Assembly (NCBI RefSeq): GCF_036711975.1
Contig: NC_091973.1
Span: forward strand, 6,324,001 to 6,388,000
DNA length: 64,000 nucleotides
Origin: Onthophagus taurus
Lineage: Eukaryota > Arthropoda > Insecta > Coleoptera > Scarabaeidae
Direction of reading: 5' to 3'
The notes under the pieces were generated by a model that was not told where the DNA came from, made no database searches, and saw only the letters and a program-made list of their open reading frames with translations. This document shows positions 34,180 through 48,300 of the stretch, piece by piece. Made by a program: the position numbers and the translations under genes. Position 1 is the first letter of the stretch. Each line of letters starts with the position of its first letter.

Positions 34180-34420
34180 ACTAGACTTAACACAAAACCT
34201 AGAAGTAGAATCATTCGGGTTTAGCCGCACGTCTCTCAAGACGGCCAAACCCGAATGATTCTAGTTCTAGGTCTAGTGTTAGTTCTAGTGATAGTGCTAG
34301 TGTAAAACTAGAACTAGAAAGTTTCAGGTTTAGCTGTGCGTGTGAAGACTATTTTCACTATTTTCTAGTTCTAGGTGTAGTGTTAGTTCTAGTTTTAGTT
34401 CAATAAATATATATAGTACT
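34180..34420. repeat. Palindromic repeat array, family 1, copy E (short)
   Basis: One and a half units following the central region, ending in a TTTAGTTCAATAAATATATA spacer. The DNA from 34420 to 34870 is AT-rich, without a gene. Confidence 0.85.
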
Positions 34421-34869
34421 TGTCAAAGTACTTGTCAAATACTTGTCAATGTAAATTTTTTTAGGGTTTTTGTTGATATTATCTAGGACTCTTATAAAAT
34501 TTATGTTGTTTTCGTGATTTTTAGTAACATTTTCAGTAACTAAATAGTTGAGGTTAAAATACTAATAAATTTTTAGATAAATACGATTTTAACGAAGTAC
34601 ATATTTGTTGTAAAAACGTGCTACATAGTAATTAAATAGAACAAGTCGTACTTTTCTAGGTAAATAAATGGCAAATAAGCACCTCACAACATTTTTGATG
34701 CACCTTTTCTTTTTGAATAACGAAAGCTCAAGTATCAGTGTGACATATTTATTTCAAAACATGATAAAACAAAACTCCTTGTTAATTTTTCCAACTTTAC
34801 AACAATTTAGCAGGTATTATAGAAAAAAAAATGAATTATACAACATAGTAATATTTTATGCTAACTAGC

Positions 34870-36010
34870 GCTAGCTACCACTAGAACTAGAACTAACACT
34901 AGACCGAGAACTAGAAACATTCGGATTTTGCCGCACGTCTTTCAAGACGGCTAAATCTGAATGATTCTAGTTCTAGGTCTTGTGTTAGTTCTAGTGATAG
35001 TGTAAAACTAGAACTAACACTAGACCTAGAACTAGAAACAATCGGGTTTAGCCGTCTTTTTAGTGATAGTGTTAGTGTAAAACTAGAACTAACACTAGAC
35101 CGAGAACTAGAAACAATCGGGTTTAGCCGTTTTTTTAGACTTACGGCTAAACCCGAATGATTCTAGTTCTAAGTCTTGTGTTAGTTCTAGTGATAGTGTT
35201 AATGTAAAACTAGAACTAACACTAGACCGAGAACTAGAAACATTCGGATTTAGCCGCACGTCTTTCAAGATGGCTAAACCCGAATGATTCTAGTTCTAGG
35301 TCTTGTGTTAGTTCTAGTGATAGTGTTAGTGTAAAACTAGAACTAACACTAGACCTAGAACTAGAAACAATCGGGTGTAGCCGTCTTTTTAGACGTACGG
35401 CTAAACCCGAATGATTCTAGTTCTAGGTCTTGTGTTAGTTCTAGTGATAGTGTTAATGTAAAACTAGAACTAACACTAGACCGAGAACTAGAAACATTCG
35501 GGTTTAGCCGCACGTCTTTCAAGACGGCTAAACCCGAATGATTCTAGTTCTAGGTTTTGTGTTAGTTCTAGTGATAGTGTTAATGTAAAACTAGAACTAA
35601 CACTAGACCGAGAACTAGAAACATTCGGGTTTAGCCGCACGTCTTTCAAGACGGCTAAACCCGAATGATTCTAGTTCTAGGTCTTGTGTTAGTTCTAGTT
35701 TTACTTCAACAAAAATATACAACATACTAATATCTTATGCTAACTAGTGCCTACTACTCACTATCACTAGAACTAACACTAGACCGAGAACTAGAAACAT
35801 TCGGATTTAGCCGCACGTCTTTCAAGACGGCTAAACCCGAATGATTCTAGTTCTAGGTCTTGTGTTAGTTCTAGTGATAGTGTTACTGTAAAACTAGAAC
35901 TAACACTAGACCGAGAACTAGACACATTCAGATTTAGCCGCACGTCTTTCAAGACGGCTAAACCCGAATGATTCTAGTTCTAGGTCTTTTGTTAGTTCTA
36001 ATTTTAGTTG
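34870..36010. repeat. Palindromic repeat array, family 1, copy F
   Basis: Eight or so units of the same two palindromes. Several neighbouring units are nearly identical (for example 35440-35560 and 35560-35690), which points to recent expansion. An AT-rich spacer at 35700-35760 resembles that at 34830. Confidence 0.9.
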
Positions 36011-38750
36011 AATAAAAATATGTAACATGGTGATATTATATGGTAACTAAAAGTATAGTTCTTATTTCTTACTTGATATTGTGAATATTGAACTTAACCT
36101 ATTTTTTTGATAAATCGATGGTAACCGTGTCTTCTTGCATGTGGTGAAATGCGTGACAACGAGTTATTCCCATCAGAAAAGGGGGGAATGTTTATTTTAT
36201 TTTGCGAGGTGGAAAAATCTATAGAAAGAACGATACAAAAAGATGTGATTAAAAATGTTGTTGATGTAATTTGAGTATCGATTGAGACGGGTCCATTATT
36301 AACGATTGTAATTGTCGGGTAGTTCGATAACTTTGGCCCCTTTTATAATACAGTATCGTTTCCACGAGCCTTGTGGGGTAAACCGAAAAGATTGGAACGC
36401 GTGGCCAGACACGTGTGTTGGAAACAGCTGTGTCACGATCCGGGGGACATTTACTAAGAGACATGTGTGCGTTTTTCGTCTCTGGTTTGAGCAGAAGGTG
36501 AACGTTCCAATTTTTGTAAACTATTTTCGGAAAGTCTCCTTAACCCCACACACAAAGTTTTATAACATCTCTACCTCTCCGCGTGGCACGATAATCGAAT
36601 GCTATACTCCACTAACAGGATTATTGCGTTGGTCACTATTGTTAATATAATTTGTGCTTCCTGTAATTTATACCAGACCGCAAACTCGCCTCTTTAACGC
36701 TCCTCGTGAATTCGAAAGGATAATATTTTTTTAAAAAATTTTATAATTATTATTATTGCATCTTCTAACAATAATTTCATTTACCGTCCTATATCACCGC
36801 ACTTCAAAGCGTATCATTATCGTATCGTAATCTTGGCCGTGCTGATAATTATTTGCTGTTGTTTGATGCCCAAAAGATTGATTGGCACCTACTTTATCGA
36901 GTTGCTGATATTGAAATAAATAATAAAAAGTCTATTAAGAAGTCATGTAATGTAGTGCAAAAAAATTAAGAAATTAAGGATGAGGCAAAAATGATTTGGC
37001 AAGACAAGGAATGTTATTTAAGTTTCTGATACCGTCAGAAATGATTTGATGTTAATTAATTTTGACTTATTTCTTGTTTATCATGGTGGAACATAAAGCT
37101 GGTCTGATTGGATATTCTAACATTTCAAAAAGCTATCCCATCATGCCAAAGAACGGTTTTCATTTAATGTTGTTTCTTTAATTATTTGAGTCTAAAACTG
37201 AAAAAAACATTTTGCAATAAATAAAACCCGAATAGCAGCGTTCCTTTTATTTATGTAATAGAAAACGTTGCTTATGTATAATTATTATCTCTTACAATGA
37301 TGTTTAACCTCTCCGACCTAAGATAACGGTGCCCGAAGGGAGATAACGGATGTATTAAACGGCATTTTTCTCGTATTCATTAAAATTGTACTGAAAGAAA
37401 TTCGGCAAAAAAAATTCAAAATTGTCTCATTTTTTTATGATATCATCGCAAGCAATTAAAATTTATGAATTCATCAAACAGCAGCGGTTCCTGTATCGTA
37501 CAAGTTGTGTGTTGTTGGGTCGCTAATTTAATTGTTTTTTTTATTTTTTTTTTTTTCGTTGCGTAATCGAATGTTAGCGAAGCATTGTCCATACACATCG
37601 TTTCTTTTTTTTTTTTTTAGATTGTCGTTACTCAAAATAGTTCGAATAAGTATAAATAAAAGGAAAAGTACTAATTTTATCTGACCGACTGTAATCGTGC
37701 TGACGTCATGATTAAACGATCGTACACACAATAAATACATTGCGAGTTTTCACCGTTTAAAAAAAATTTTGTTATGTAATTATTTTGTGTTAAATCACGT
37801 GATTTATTTTGATAAATTCGTAAAAGTTTTTTTTGTATTGGGAGTAGGTTTTCCGAATAATTTATACATTTTCTGTGCTCGGTAGACCTACTTTGTACTT
37901 TTGTGCTTTATATTTAATTAATACTAAATTTTTGTGTCAAATGCGGTTAATGATAATGTTCGAAACGGAAGAGGGACACATTTGTGTTGCGGTTGTAGCC
38001 CCCATACGGCGAACAGATGTATGCAGAAATTGTAGCTGTAACTTTTTTTCGATTTTGGCCGTTTAAATATTACTCATCTAATTATCTAAAGTTTTGATAA
38101 ATATAAAAATAAAAATCAAAAAGTTAATAATCAGCAACGATTAACTGTTAGTAAGTATACAAATATTTTGCATTATCAAAAAGGAAAGAATTTTGTGCGA
38201 TATATAATTTGTGCGTGGAAAAATTTGTTATCTTCAAATCGATTTTTAATTTCCATTACAGGTGCTTCCATTTTATCACCACCTCCTTTTTTGTTTTTTC
38301 GCCACAAATCTTTTTGCCACATTCAGTCTTAAGTCAGATTTTGACAAGCCTAAAAGGTGCTCACTTCTAATTGTTTGATGTTTGTTGAAGACCTTCATTA
38401 AACAAGTAAGAATTTTTTTTAAGTTACGTCTTAGATTTACTGTTCCACTGCGTGGGGCATGAATGGCTTGCTAGCACGTGCTGCCCCACGTGTCCTTCGA
38501 AAGGGTTGGAAAACCCTGTCGTTGTCGTCGTTGCTTTGGTGGTGGCGTACGTGCGTCACGGCCCTGCCTATTGATTGTAGATGCGTGGAGACGATATCTA
38601 CAGTCACGGCCGCTTCTGCACGACCCTCGTTGTCATGACTACTTCTTTCGTCACTCCTCTCCCCCGACGTTACCAATCCCCCAACGTTATTTTTTTATTT
38701 TCAAATTTTCCACACTAACAACCTTTTTAATTAAATAAAATTTTATACTG
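36011..38750. other. Presumed Mef2 5' intron, unique part
   Basis: Mostly AT-rich non-coding DNA with GC-richer patches at about 36300-36700 and 38430-38660 that could be regulatory. No protein family, RNA gene or transposon domain was recognised. Confidence 0.4.
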
Positions 38751-38754
38751 CATC

Positions 38755-40720
38755 ATTCTCATTTCACAACTTTATGCAACTCTAAATGACTACATCAATT
38801 ATAATTAGAGGTGATCATCAATTCCAAACAGTTTTGGTTACGATTATAACTATAATTTAATGTCGTTTTGGACGTCATCACCATACAGCTTTGTAAAACT
38901 TGAGGTAAACCAGTAATAACTTTAATTTTCAAAGTTTTATATCCTTTTCTGTCAAATACGCAACCAACATCACAGTGCAATACGCATCATACGCAAATCG
39001 CGTATTTGGTTGCATACTCGCAATGATGAATTAATTAACACTCTGTATAAACAAGTATAAAACCTTGATTTGATGTTGCAAGATTGAATCAGATAAATTA
39101 TTAATGCGCATATTGGATTCATCAAGAAAGTTTTGATAAACAAATTTAGTATTTATTTAAAAACGTTCTTTTAATGACTCCTTCATGTATTATATATATA
39201 AAAATTAATTAAAAAAAAATTGTAAAAACTCATTTCACAACTTTATGCAACTCTAAATGTTTTTTATGTGACTACATCAATTATAATTAGAGGTGATCAT
39301 CAATTCCAAACAGTTTTGATTCGATTATTTTTAAAGGTTACGATTATAACTATAATTTCATGTCGTTTTGGACGTCATCACCATACAGCTTTGTAAAACT
39401 TGAGGTAAACCAGTAATAACTTTAATTTTCAAAGTTTTATATCCTTTTCTGTCAAATACGCAACCAACATCACAGTGCAATACGCATCATACGCAAATCG
39501 CGTATTTGATTGCATACTCGCAATGATGAATTAATTAACACTCTGTATAAACAAGTATAAAACCTTGATTTGATGTTGCAAGATTGAATCAGATAAATTA
39601 TTAATGCGCATATTGGATTCATTAAGAAAGTTTTGATAAACAAATTTAGTATTTATTTAAAAACGTTCTTTTAATGACTCCTTCATGTATTATATATATA
39701 AAAATTAATTAAAAAAAATTGTAAAAACTCATTTCACAACTTTATGCAACTCTAAATGTTTTTTATGTGACCACATCAATTATAATTAGAGGTGATCATC
39801 AATTCCAAACAGTTTTGATTCGATTATTTTTAAAGGTTACGATTATAACTATAATTTCATGTCGTTTTGGACGTCATCACCATACAGCTTTGTAAAACTT
39901 GAGGTAAACCAGTAATAACTTTAATTTTCAAAGTTTGATATCCTTTTCTGTCAAATACGCAACCAACATCACAGTGCAATACGCATCATACGCAAATCGC
40001 GTATTTGGTTGCATACTCGCAATGATGAATTAATTAACACTCTGTATAAACAAGTATAAAACCTTGATTTGATGTTGCAAGATTGAATCAGATAAATTAT
40101 TAATGCGCATATTGGATTCATTAAGAAAGTTTTGATAAACAAATTTAGTATTTATTTAAAAACGTTCTTTTAATGACTCCTTCATGTATTATATATATAA
40201 AAATTAATTAAAAAAAATTGTAAAAACTCATTTCACAACTTTATGCATCTCTAAATGTTTTTTATGTGACTACATCAATTATAATTAGAGGTGATCATCA
40301 ATTCCAAACAGTTTTGATTCGATTAGTTTTAAAGGTTACGATTATAACTATAATTTCATGTCGTTTTGGACGTCATCACCATACAGTTTTGTAAAACTTG
40401 AGGTAAACCAGTAATAACTTTAATTTTCAAAGTTTCATATCCTTTTCTGTCAAATACGCAACCAACATCACAGTGCAATACGCATCATACGCAAATCGGG
40501 TATTTGGTTGCATACTCGTAATGATGAATTAATTAACACTCTGTATAAACAAGTATAAAACCTTGATTTGATGTTGCAAGATTGAATCAGATAAATTATT
40601 AATGCGCATATTGGATTCATTAAGAAAGTTTTGATAAACAAATTTAGTATTTATTTAAAAACGTATATTAGTATTATATATATAAATATTAATTAAAAAA
40701 AATTGTAAAAAAGCTTAGTA
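38755..40720. repeat. Tandem repeat, ~499-bp unit, four copies
   Basis: The motif CATTTCACAACTTTATGCA occurs at 38760, 39231, 39730 and 40229, giving spacings of 471, 499 and 499 bp. The first copy lacks about 28 bp (TTTTTTATGTG and TTCGATTATTTTTAAAG parts). Copies differ by a few bases only. Each contains GCAAATCGCGTATTTG and a run of TATATATA. The frames are closed and no transposon end is obvious. Confidence 0.93.
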
Positions 40721-42380
40721 TTAAAAGTATGTATAGAGTAAAAGTGTAAAATCTCGTTGTAGTATTGTTTTGTGATGCGCGGAAATTATATCTGATTAAG
40801 ATAAGTTATCAGTGCTTAGGAGCGTCCTCGACTTTCGTAAAATCCCGGCGAAATTGTCGCCGTTGTCACGTGATTTGGCGAATGTAAAAAATTCACGTCA
40901 ATTTTACGCGCTGTTGAGGTAGATTCGAACCTCGCTGCCGCGTTTCGTCGTGTTTACATTAGATAATAAGGATCCCCGATTAAAAACGAACAAATATAGC
41001 TAGCATTTTTCTATTAATAGATGTAAATATTTATCGATCACTTGGAAATTATAAATATGGAACCTAAACAACTATTTTTAGTTAAAAAAAAAAGCAATCT
41101 TTTATAGATAATTTTTTTTTTTTGATAAATTTTTCTAGTTTTGTTATTGTTCTTCTTCGATGCCAGAATGAAAACGTTGCGTAGCGTTGCAATTTAAAAT
41201 GCAATAAAAGTGGACACACCGCGACGACCTTGGGCGGTGAAGATCTGTGTGTGTGAGTGTGTGTGTAATTTTTTTTAATGTTTTCGCTTTGGCAGTGTTG
41301 CTTCTCTGTTATTGTGTACGGTTTTAACGTTGAAGTTGAAATTCACACAATCAAAAAAAAATTTTGTTTTCTTCACATGTCAACGTTTACACTTTTCGTT
41401 ATTGATGACTTAAACAATGACTAGAAACGATTATACTCCGATTCTTCGAAAAAAACCCATCTTGAAACAATGCGCAGTAAACTAGTCTTACAACGGATAT
41501 CGTTATACGTGTGCTTTATTATATTTCTGATTACGTACCTCGTAACTCTTTCATTTTTCGAACCTGTTTAGAACTGGAAGATTACGAGAGGTCTAAGTTC
41601 TGTTAAGAACAAACAATTATTTTTATTTTTATCGTTATGAAGATTAGTTAAAAGCATCAAATCAAATTTCTTTGGAGAGTCATTCTTCAACCCGTGGGAA
41701 AAAGTTGTATTTTTGAATAAAAATTTTTTTTTATTAATATGGCTCTGCGGGATCCCAGCCTATAAGCCACAGTGCAAAACGACTAATCAAGATTCACAAG
41801 AAGTAATTTAACTAAACGATATCAAATAAGAATGGCATCCTTCCTCATGAAAACAAAAATAATTTTAAAAATCTCAAAACAATTTCTGCTTAAAATCGTG
41901 ATAACATCAAGTGGCAAGGAAAAACCGTGCGATAGCATTGATGAAAAATATATGATTGTAAATATTAAAATATTAATTTTATTTAGAGGGGTATGGTAAC
42001 ATCCATGGCCGGACTTTTCTAGAAACGTCACTCCCATTATACCATTGATGGTAAAGTATACGAGGATTAACTCGAATGTACTGCGTCTGCCTGTGCTGAT
42101 ATGCTTGATCCCAGTGTCTGCACCAGTCCTCCTTTACAAGTTCCTGCAGATAGATAAGACCTCAGAAGAAGAAAGTTAGTTTTCAACCAGCTTCCCGCAA
42201 GGCCACCTTATCTACGTGCTTATTATGGACAAAACCTGCGTGAGCCTTCACCCATAAAACTTTTGCCACATGGCCTTGACCATTCAAAATATCGACATTG
42301 TTCAAAATTTCCACTATAACAGGCTATAGTAGGACACTTTTTGAATTGGTGAATATACTAACGTTACTATTTCGGCGTAT
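40721..42380. other. Presumed Mef2 5' intron, unique part
   Basis: Mixed sequence without a recognisable gene. Contains a GT microsatellite near 41250 and, at 41639-41720, one copy of a dispersed repeat (TTAGTTAAAAGCATCAAATC) also found at 44078 and 45115. Confidence 0.4.
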
Positions 42381-42389
42381 ATTTCTATC

Positions 42390-44075
42390 TATATACTTTA
42401 AGGCCTCCAAAATTGCTCTAGCTTCCGCCGCAAAAATACTAGTGGATGGATTAAGTTTAAAACTGGCATGGTAATCAAAAAAACACAACCAACACCACCA
42501 CTTGCAGATTTGGAAGCATCAGTATAAGCAACCAAACTACCCAGGGTTTCAACAAACAATTCTTTATTTTCCCAAACATCATTCCCATAAGGCGGAATAA
42601 TCATTTGATGTACTTGGAAAAAAGGACGTACTTGGAAAAACCAACATTTCAAAACAGAAAGTAGGCGAGGGGAGAGAAACTTGAACGCTGCGACAAGTGA
42701 CAAGTGACCTCCACTGCTAACTTAACGACCTTAGCCTGAAACGTTGTGAAGTGGAGGTTCTATAGCTTCAACGTTAAGCGTTTCAATAGGAGTAGACTTC
42801 ATTGCGCCTAAACAAATTCGAAGCGCTTTGCTCTGAATGACCGGAATGCGCTCAAGCTGATTTACTCTCGCGCTACCGTATGCAGTACATCCAAAGTCCA
42901 AATGCGACCTAATGCAACTTTTATAGAAATTATGTGCACCCCACTTTATTTTTACAAAAATACAGAATATGTTTATAATTTTCTCACATTTTCCGATAAT
43001 GTAATCAATATGTCTCCGCCTTGTTAATTTGTTATCTATCATAATCCCTAAATATCGTATACAACTCTCAATGGGAAACAGATTATCATTTAGCCTTATG
43101 TTACCTGTGTTGAGAAAAGTACAAGATTGCGGACTTGTTAGCAGCAAGAGTCATCCCGTTATCCTCGACCCACCTCTTTAGAATGCTGACTGTGTTTGTA
43201 AGATTGTGATTGAGATCTTCTAAAGTGTTTTTAGATGATACAAGACAAAAATCGTCGGTATATTGAATGATTTTGGCTTATGAAAATCGGTGGAATAAAT
43301 ATTGGCTGAGAATGGAGCCTTGAGGCACGCCAAGAGAGAGTTTTCTAGGACCGATAAAATTAATATCTCGATCGCGAAAGATGTTTACAATATTACATGC
43401 CACTTTAGCTGGAAGTCCCACAGAGTTTATCTTTTCCTCCAATAAGACTAGGTTTACTGAAATGTATGCGTTTTTCAAATCAAGAAACAAACTGGCGCAA
43501 TATTGATTTTTTGAACCTCGGTAATCAAATCTGTTACTGCGTCCAGCGAACTAAACGACTTTCTGAAGCCATATTGTTGACAAGGCAGGATCTTATGTTT
43601 ATGCGCTCATATGTTTTCAAAAAACATGAGAGTAATGAAATAGGCCGCAAAAAATCTGCCCTACAAGACGTGCCATTCTTTGGGATGGACACAACTACAG
43701 TACTCTTGAATTTCATGACATAATTACCTGTAGCCCATATCTTATTATAAACGCCCAACAAAAATAATATTCTATAAGATTCTATAAGCGAAGTGAAAAA
43801 GTATTTTATGGCTCGTGGGAGGTAAAAGGAGTCATCATGAAATGTAGTGGGAGGTATGGGTCAGTACTAAGCGGAACGTTATTGCACACAAAGGAGGGAG
43901 TCAATGAATTCAGAAAATCTTGCAGCTTATCCTCACTAATAAGAAAAGATCTATTGCACGGGCATTTTCGAAAACATCGGCCGCCCCCGGCCATCGAGAT
44001 AAATAAAATAATACCGGTATTTAATACCGGACAAAAATTGTCCGGGATCCCGAAATCCCGGTATTGCAAGCTCTA
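42390..44075 (-). mobile_element. Jockey/R1-type non-LTR retrotransposon, 5'-truncated and broken
   Basis: Minus-strand order is correct for an ORF2: a linker before the RT (LQDFLNSLTPSFVCNNVPLS, ~43900), RT block KSTVVVSIPKNGTSCRADF then LRPISLLSCFLKTYERI (~43650-43730), FLDLKNAY and LSLGVPQGSI (~43300-43490), the catalytic box as YTDDF (~43250) in place of the usual YADD, a thumb with YLGIMIDNKL and CIRSHLDFGCTAYGS (~42880-43060), and RNase H AYTDASKSASGGVGCV (~42470-42530). Stops and frame shifts break it into at least five frames. It lies antisense in the presumed Mef2 5' intron. Confidence 0.88.
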
Positions 44076-45240
44076 GTTAAAAGCATCAAATCAAATTTCT
44101 TTGGGATATTTTCGAATTGATTCTTGAAGAATCATTCTTCAACCCGTGGGAAAAAAGTTATATTCTTGAATAAAAGTAGTGAATTAAGAAAGATGTAGTA
44201 ATATCGTCAATTATTTTTATTTTTATCAATGATTTTCTTCTTCTTCTTCTTCGCTATGAAGATTAGTTAAAAATATAAATAATATTTATATAAAAAATAA
44301 TAATATTAATCACTAGATATATCTAATTGTAAGATTTTTTCCCCTCTGCGGCGTCACCTCTACTAACAACATGTTAATTCCTACTATATTTTTAGATTGG
44401 CAACAAAGTATAAGATACAGAATCTGAGAAGATAATAAAAAAATGGAAAGATATTAGGAATCTGTACAAAGTACCAATAAACTTAAAGGTGTGGATACCA
44501 TTATTGTTTTTTGTTGTCTTTCACTTGGTCCAAAGGTTCAACTTCACTGCCGCGTCAAAAAATGAAATAACACTTCATCATCTGAAGCTCTGTGGAATTC
44601 TTTCGAATTCCTGCTTTGGAATTTTCTGGAAAAGTGCAGATTCAAGAAAGAAACTTTAGCATAGCTCTTGGTAGTTTGTCAGACTTATCATACTACTGTT
44701 ATACTTGGTCGAACGAATCAAACTGACCTAAAACACCATTATGGAGTAAAAACTCCAAAAATAGTTGTATGCAGAGAATATTTTATTGTTGGCTAGGTAT
44801 GACAAATTTATTGAACACGAACATTAAGTTGTTCAACATTCTCTCAGAGTGCAAAATGATATTGCTTGTAGATGGTATTCACACTGATCAAAAAATGTCA
44901 CTTGAAAAAATGATGCTACTATTTTTTAATAAAACGTCAAAAGATGTAAACTTTGAACGGATAGAAACTTCAAACTAGCACGGCCATTTTAGATTTTGCC
45001 ATCAATACCGGTTTTTAATACCGGACAAAAATTGTCAGAAAGTCATAAAAGTGTTATTCTTGAATAAAAGTTGTAAGATGTGTTGTAGTGAATTAAGAAA
45101 GGTGTAGTAAGATTAGTTAAAAGCATCAAATGAAATTTCTTTGAGAAGAGTGTTTCTTCAACCCGTGGGAAAAAAGTGGTATTCTTGAATCAAAGTTGTA
45201 ATATGTATTGTAGTGAATAAGAAAGGTGTAGTAATATCGT
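44010..45240. repeat. Dispersed repeat pair with TACCGG motifs
   Basis: Two related segments, 44010-44200 and 45000-45240, share AATACCGGACAAAAATTGTC, TTAAAAGCATCAAAT and TTCTTCAACCCGTGGGAAAA in slightly different order; a shorter copy is at 41639-41720. They bracket about 800 bp with a 69-codon open frame (44769-44978) of no recognised family. The arrangement could be a decayed transposon. Confidence 0.55.
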
Positions 45241-45379
45241 GATCTATGTATAGTACGGATATTTCCGTTTTGTTTATGTCTATAATTAACGTTAAAAATT
45301 GTTGAGGCAATGCGGCTCGCGGCTTGGTGAGGTCGAAAATACTCAAAAAGCTGTGCTACTACACCAGTACTGAAATAAA

Positions 45380-48300
45380 ACTTATATTTTGAGCTCGGCT
45401 TTTATTCTGGTTGCTCTGAGAGTCTGGTGATTATTCGAACCCAGTGGGCACACGACTGGTGGTTGCGGCGGGCCTACGGGCCGCCGTATCTCGGCCCTCG
45501 CGATCTCGTGGACCCGAACTAGCCGACCCGCGAAAAAATGTTACCGTCGCGATGAGTTTCATCACCGTTTCGCTTCGCGTGTGACATGCACCAAGTTTAT
45601 CGTATCTTGTATCTATCCTTCACATCCCCTTCTTCTCCATCTTCATCTCGTTCTTCATCATCATCATCTCAACGTCTTCGTGAAGTTATTTTCTACTCCC
45701 ACTGACGGGTTTTGGTTTGGACTCTCTTCTCAGGTACACAAGCTGCTGGTACTAACCACAATTATTGCGTTTCTTTTTTCGTTTACTCTCTAATACAATA
45801 TTGTTTTAGGTTTTACAATCCAATCGTAAACCTTAATCTCAGCGACGTCGCTTGGATTTTTTTTATTTTTTTCTTATCTAAACTTTAGTCCGGCCCTCCT
45901 CCGCAAAAAACGACGGATTCTTTTCCTTAACTCGCGAAAGCTCTTCGAAACGAAACGGAACGTGCGGGCACATTTTAACGGCCCCCTCGCCGGCACTATT
46001 ATAGATTTCTTTTATTTTTAAAGCGACCGTGAACGCATTAAATTAACACCTTAATTAAACTTGTGCACAATAGTGTATAGCTATCAGCGTCGTTTTATTA
46101 TTTATGTTCTTAATAGCTATAAAACCGGGGGGATTTAATCGTTCCCCGATTGCTTTTTATATGAAGTCGCTTCTGCCTTCAACGTCAAAACATTACACAC
46201 ATTTTTTTTTACTTTGTAATGGGTGGTACCTCTAATTATTTATCCGCTTGGCACACGATTTCTCTGACGTCAAAACGAAACGCAAGGTCACATTTTTCGT
46301 TTTGACATTTCAAATTCTATAAGATAAAAGATAAAAGGGATGTTTTGATTAAAAAAAAAAATTTTGTTTAGCACGCGATTTCTCTGACGTCAAAAGGAAG
46401 TGCAACAGGTCATATTTTTCCCCCCCGTTCGGAACTTTGCAAGTTCTCCCTGGGGATCGATTTGCTTCCTCTTTCTCTCTCTCTCGGTTCCTCTTTTATT
46501 TCAAAATCTGGTTTGTGCTTTAAAATTTTCCAATCGTCTTTTCTGGTGACAAACAGAACCACGCACTACGTTTTCTATTTCGGGAGTCTACTTTTTTTTT
46601 TTTCAAACTCCGTCGTGTCGTTTGGGATATTGTGCCCAGAACGAAGCGAAGTCAAACCGTGAGCGACATTTTAACGAGGCTAAATATTTGGCATCGGTTC
46701 GCACGTGCGCTTTACTCACGGTTTATAACGTCTCAAATATAGAGACTTTTAAGAAAATGTGTGAGAATATTCTAGATGTTTTAGAAAATTTTTTTGACTT
46801 ATTAATTGCCATCTATGTAGTGATGGCAGTTAATAAAGGATTTCTTTGTTTCCTTTATTGAATGAATTTCATGCGCATTTTTTTGCTCGAGGAGAGTGAA
46901 AAGACCGTCGGCGTGACTCTGCAAGTTTTAGTTTAGTTGGAAATACTTCCAAGTCTTTCTCTTTTTCTTTTTTTTTTTTTTCAGGTATTAATGTTGTTAG
47001 GAATAAAATTCAAGAATGTCAAAAAATAGTTGAAAATGAAATGCGATAAGAGAGATGTTGAGATGATGGGGGGTTGTTGATAAAGAGACGAGGCGTTGAG
47101 GAGAGCATCTGGCCGGGAGCCAAGCGTCGTGTAGTGACCTTTTCTTGGTTTCCGACGCCGAGGTGTGGAGGTTTGGTGGATGTTTGTTCCGTGGCACGTG
47201 TGGAGGGTAGATTGATGCGGGGCCGTCGGGGCGGGTTGAGTTTGGTCGTCGGTTACCTAAGGGGGGAGGCGACGGCGTCGGGGGCACGAAAGTAACTCGA
47301 CGCACTTGGCAGCCCGAACCGCTCCTTAAAAGGTACGGGGCACTTGAGAAGGGGGGCCCCCGTTCCCATCGTCCCAGGCCCGTTACGTCCCTACCGATAA
47401 CGGACGACAACGACGGCGTCGTTCTTCGACGTCGTTCTTCGTGTATGAGATTTGCGGTCTACTGCTAGGAGGAACCCGCCACATGGTAAAAAGGAGAGAG
47501 AAAGATGAGGTTATCTATGAGCAAACTATTGAGCACATGGCTCCTTCTTCCGGTGGATCACACCCGGAGAGAGCAACGAAAGGTGACTAACCCGCCTCTC
47601 TCCCGGGTACGTAAAACCTTTTAGGAAGATGTGCATCTCAAAATGTGGGGGGTTTTTTAAATGATGCGTAGTGAGTCACCTCGCGTCCAGGCGTCCAGCG
47701 ACGCCTGGATGAACCTCGCCGCCGGGACGCCTGGACGCCGTGCCCGGGCTTGCACACGTGCCTAACTCTATCTTTAGCTCACGGCCCCTTGCGTCGCTTT
47801 TTTTTCCTCTCCTCTTCCAAACTCCGACGAACGCGCCTTGGCAACGTTCCCGGTCGTCTTATGTTGTTCCCGTGGAGAAATAAACTTCTTTCTTTTACTT
47901 TCTTACCTTTTCAAATTTTACTCAAAAAAATTATCTGTTAAAAGACTTTATTATTATTCAGATTTTCCTTAGAGATAAGAAACGAAGATTTTAAGGTTTT
48001 TTTGTCTTTGAAATTTCTTGATTTGAACATAATGGAATAATATTAATGTTATGTTAATATTTTATTATTATTAATTTAAATTTGGCGCGTTAAGTTGATT
48101 TTGTGAGTGGCGTAGTTGAAGTTGGGAGCGTCGCGACGTCGTCGTTTAAACGGGAATTCACGGTTGTTTGGGAGAGTCGGGTGGGGATTCGGACTTAGCA
48201 TCCCCGTTGGTTAAGTGCATCTATAACCATCGTTGACGTTAGCGTAAGGCGCGGATGTGGTGGCAGAGGTAAGCGTTTTGTGCGGATAGAGAGTATTTTA

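Noticed and set aside
9120-36010. Family 1 arrays considered as CRISPR-like repeats
   Set aside because: Spacers are not unique, the units are palindromic and long, there are no cas genes and the DNA is eukaryotic.
36312-36650. 112-codon open frame in the presumed Mef2 intron
   Set aside because: No domain, overlapped by an antisense frame, no splice or promoter context.
40910-40950. AGATTCGAACCTCGCTGCC as a tRNA T-arm
   Set aside because: No matching acceptor stem, anticodon arm or internal A box around it.
47000-47410. Pro/Arg-rich minus-strand open frame of 137 codons
   Set aside because: Overlaps a plus-strand frame in a GC-rich region; composition is explained by base content.
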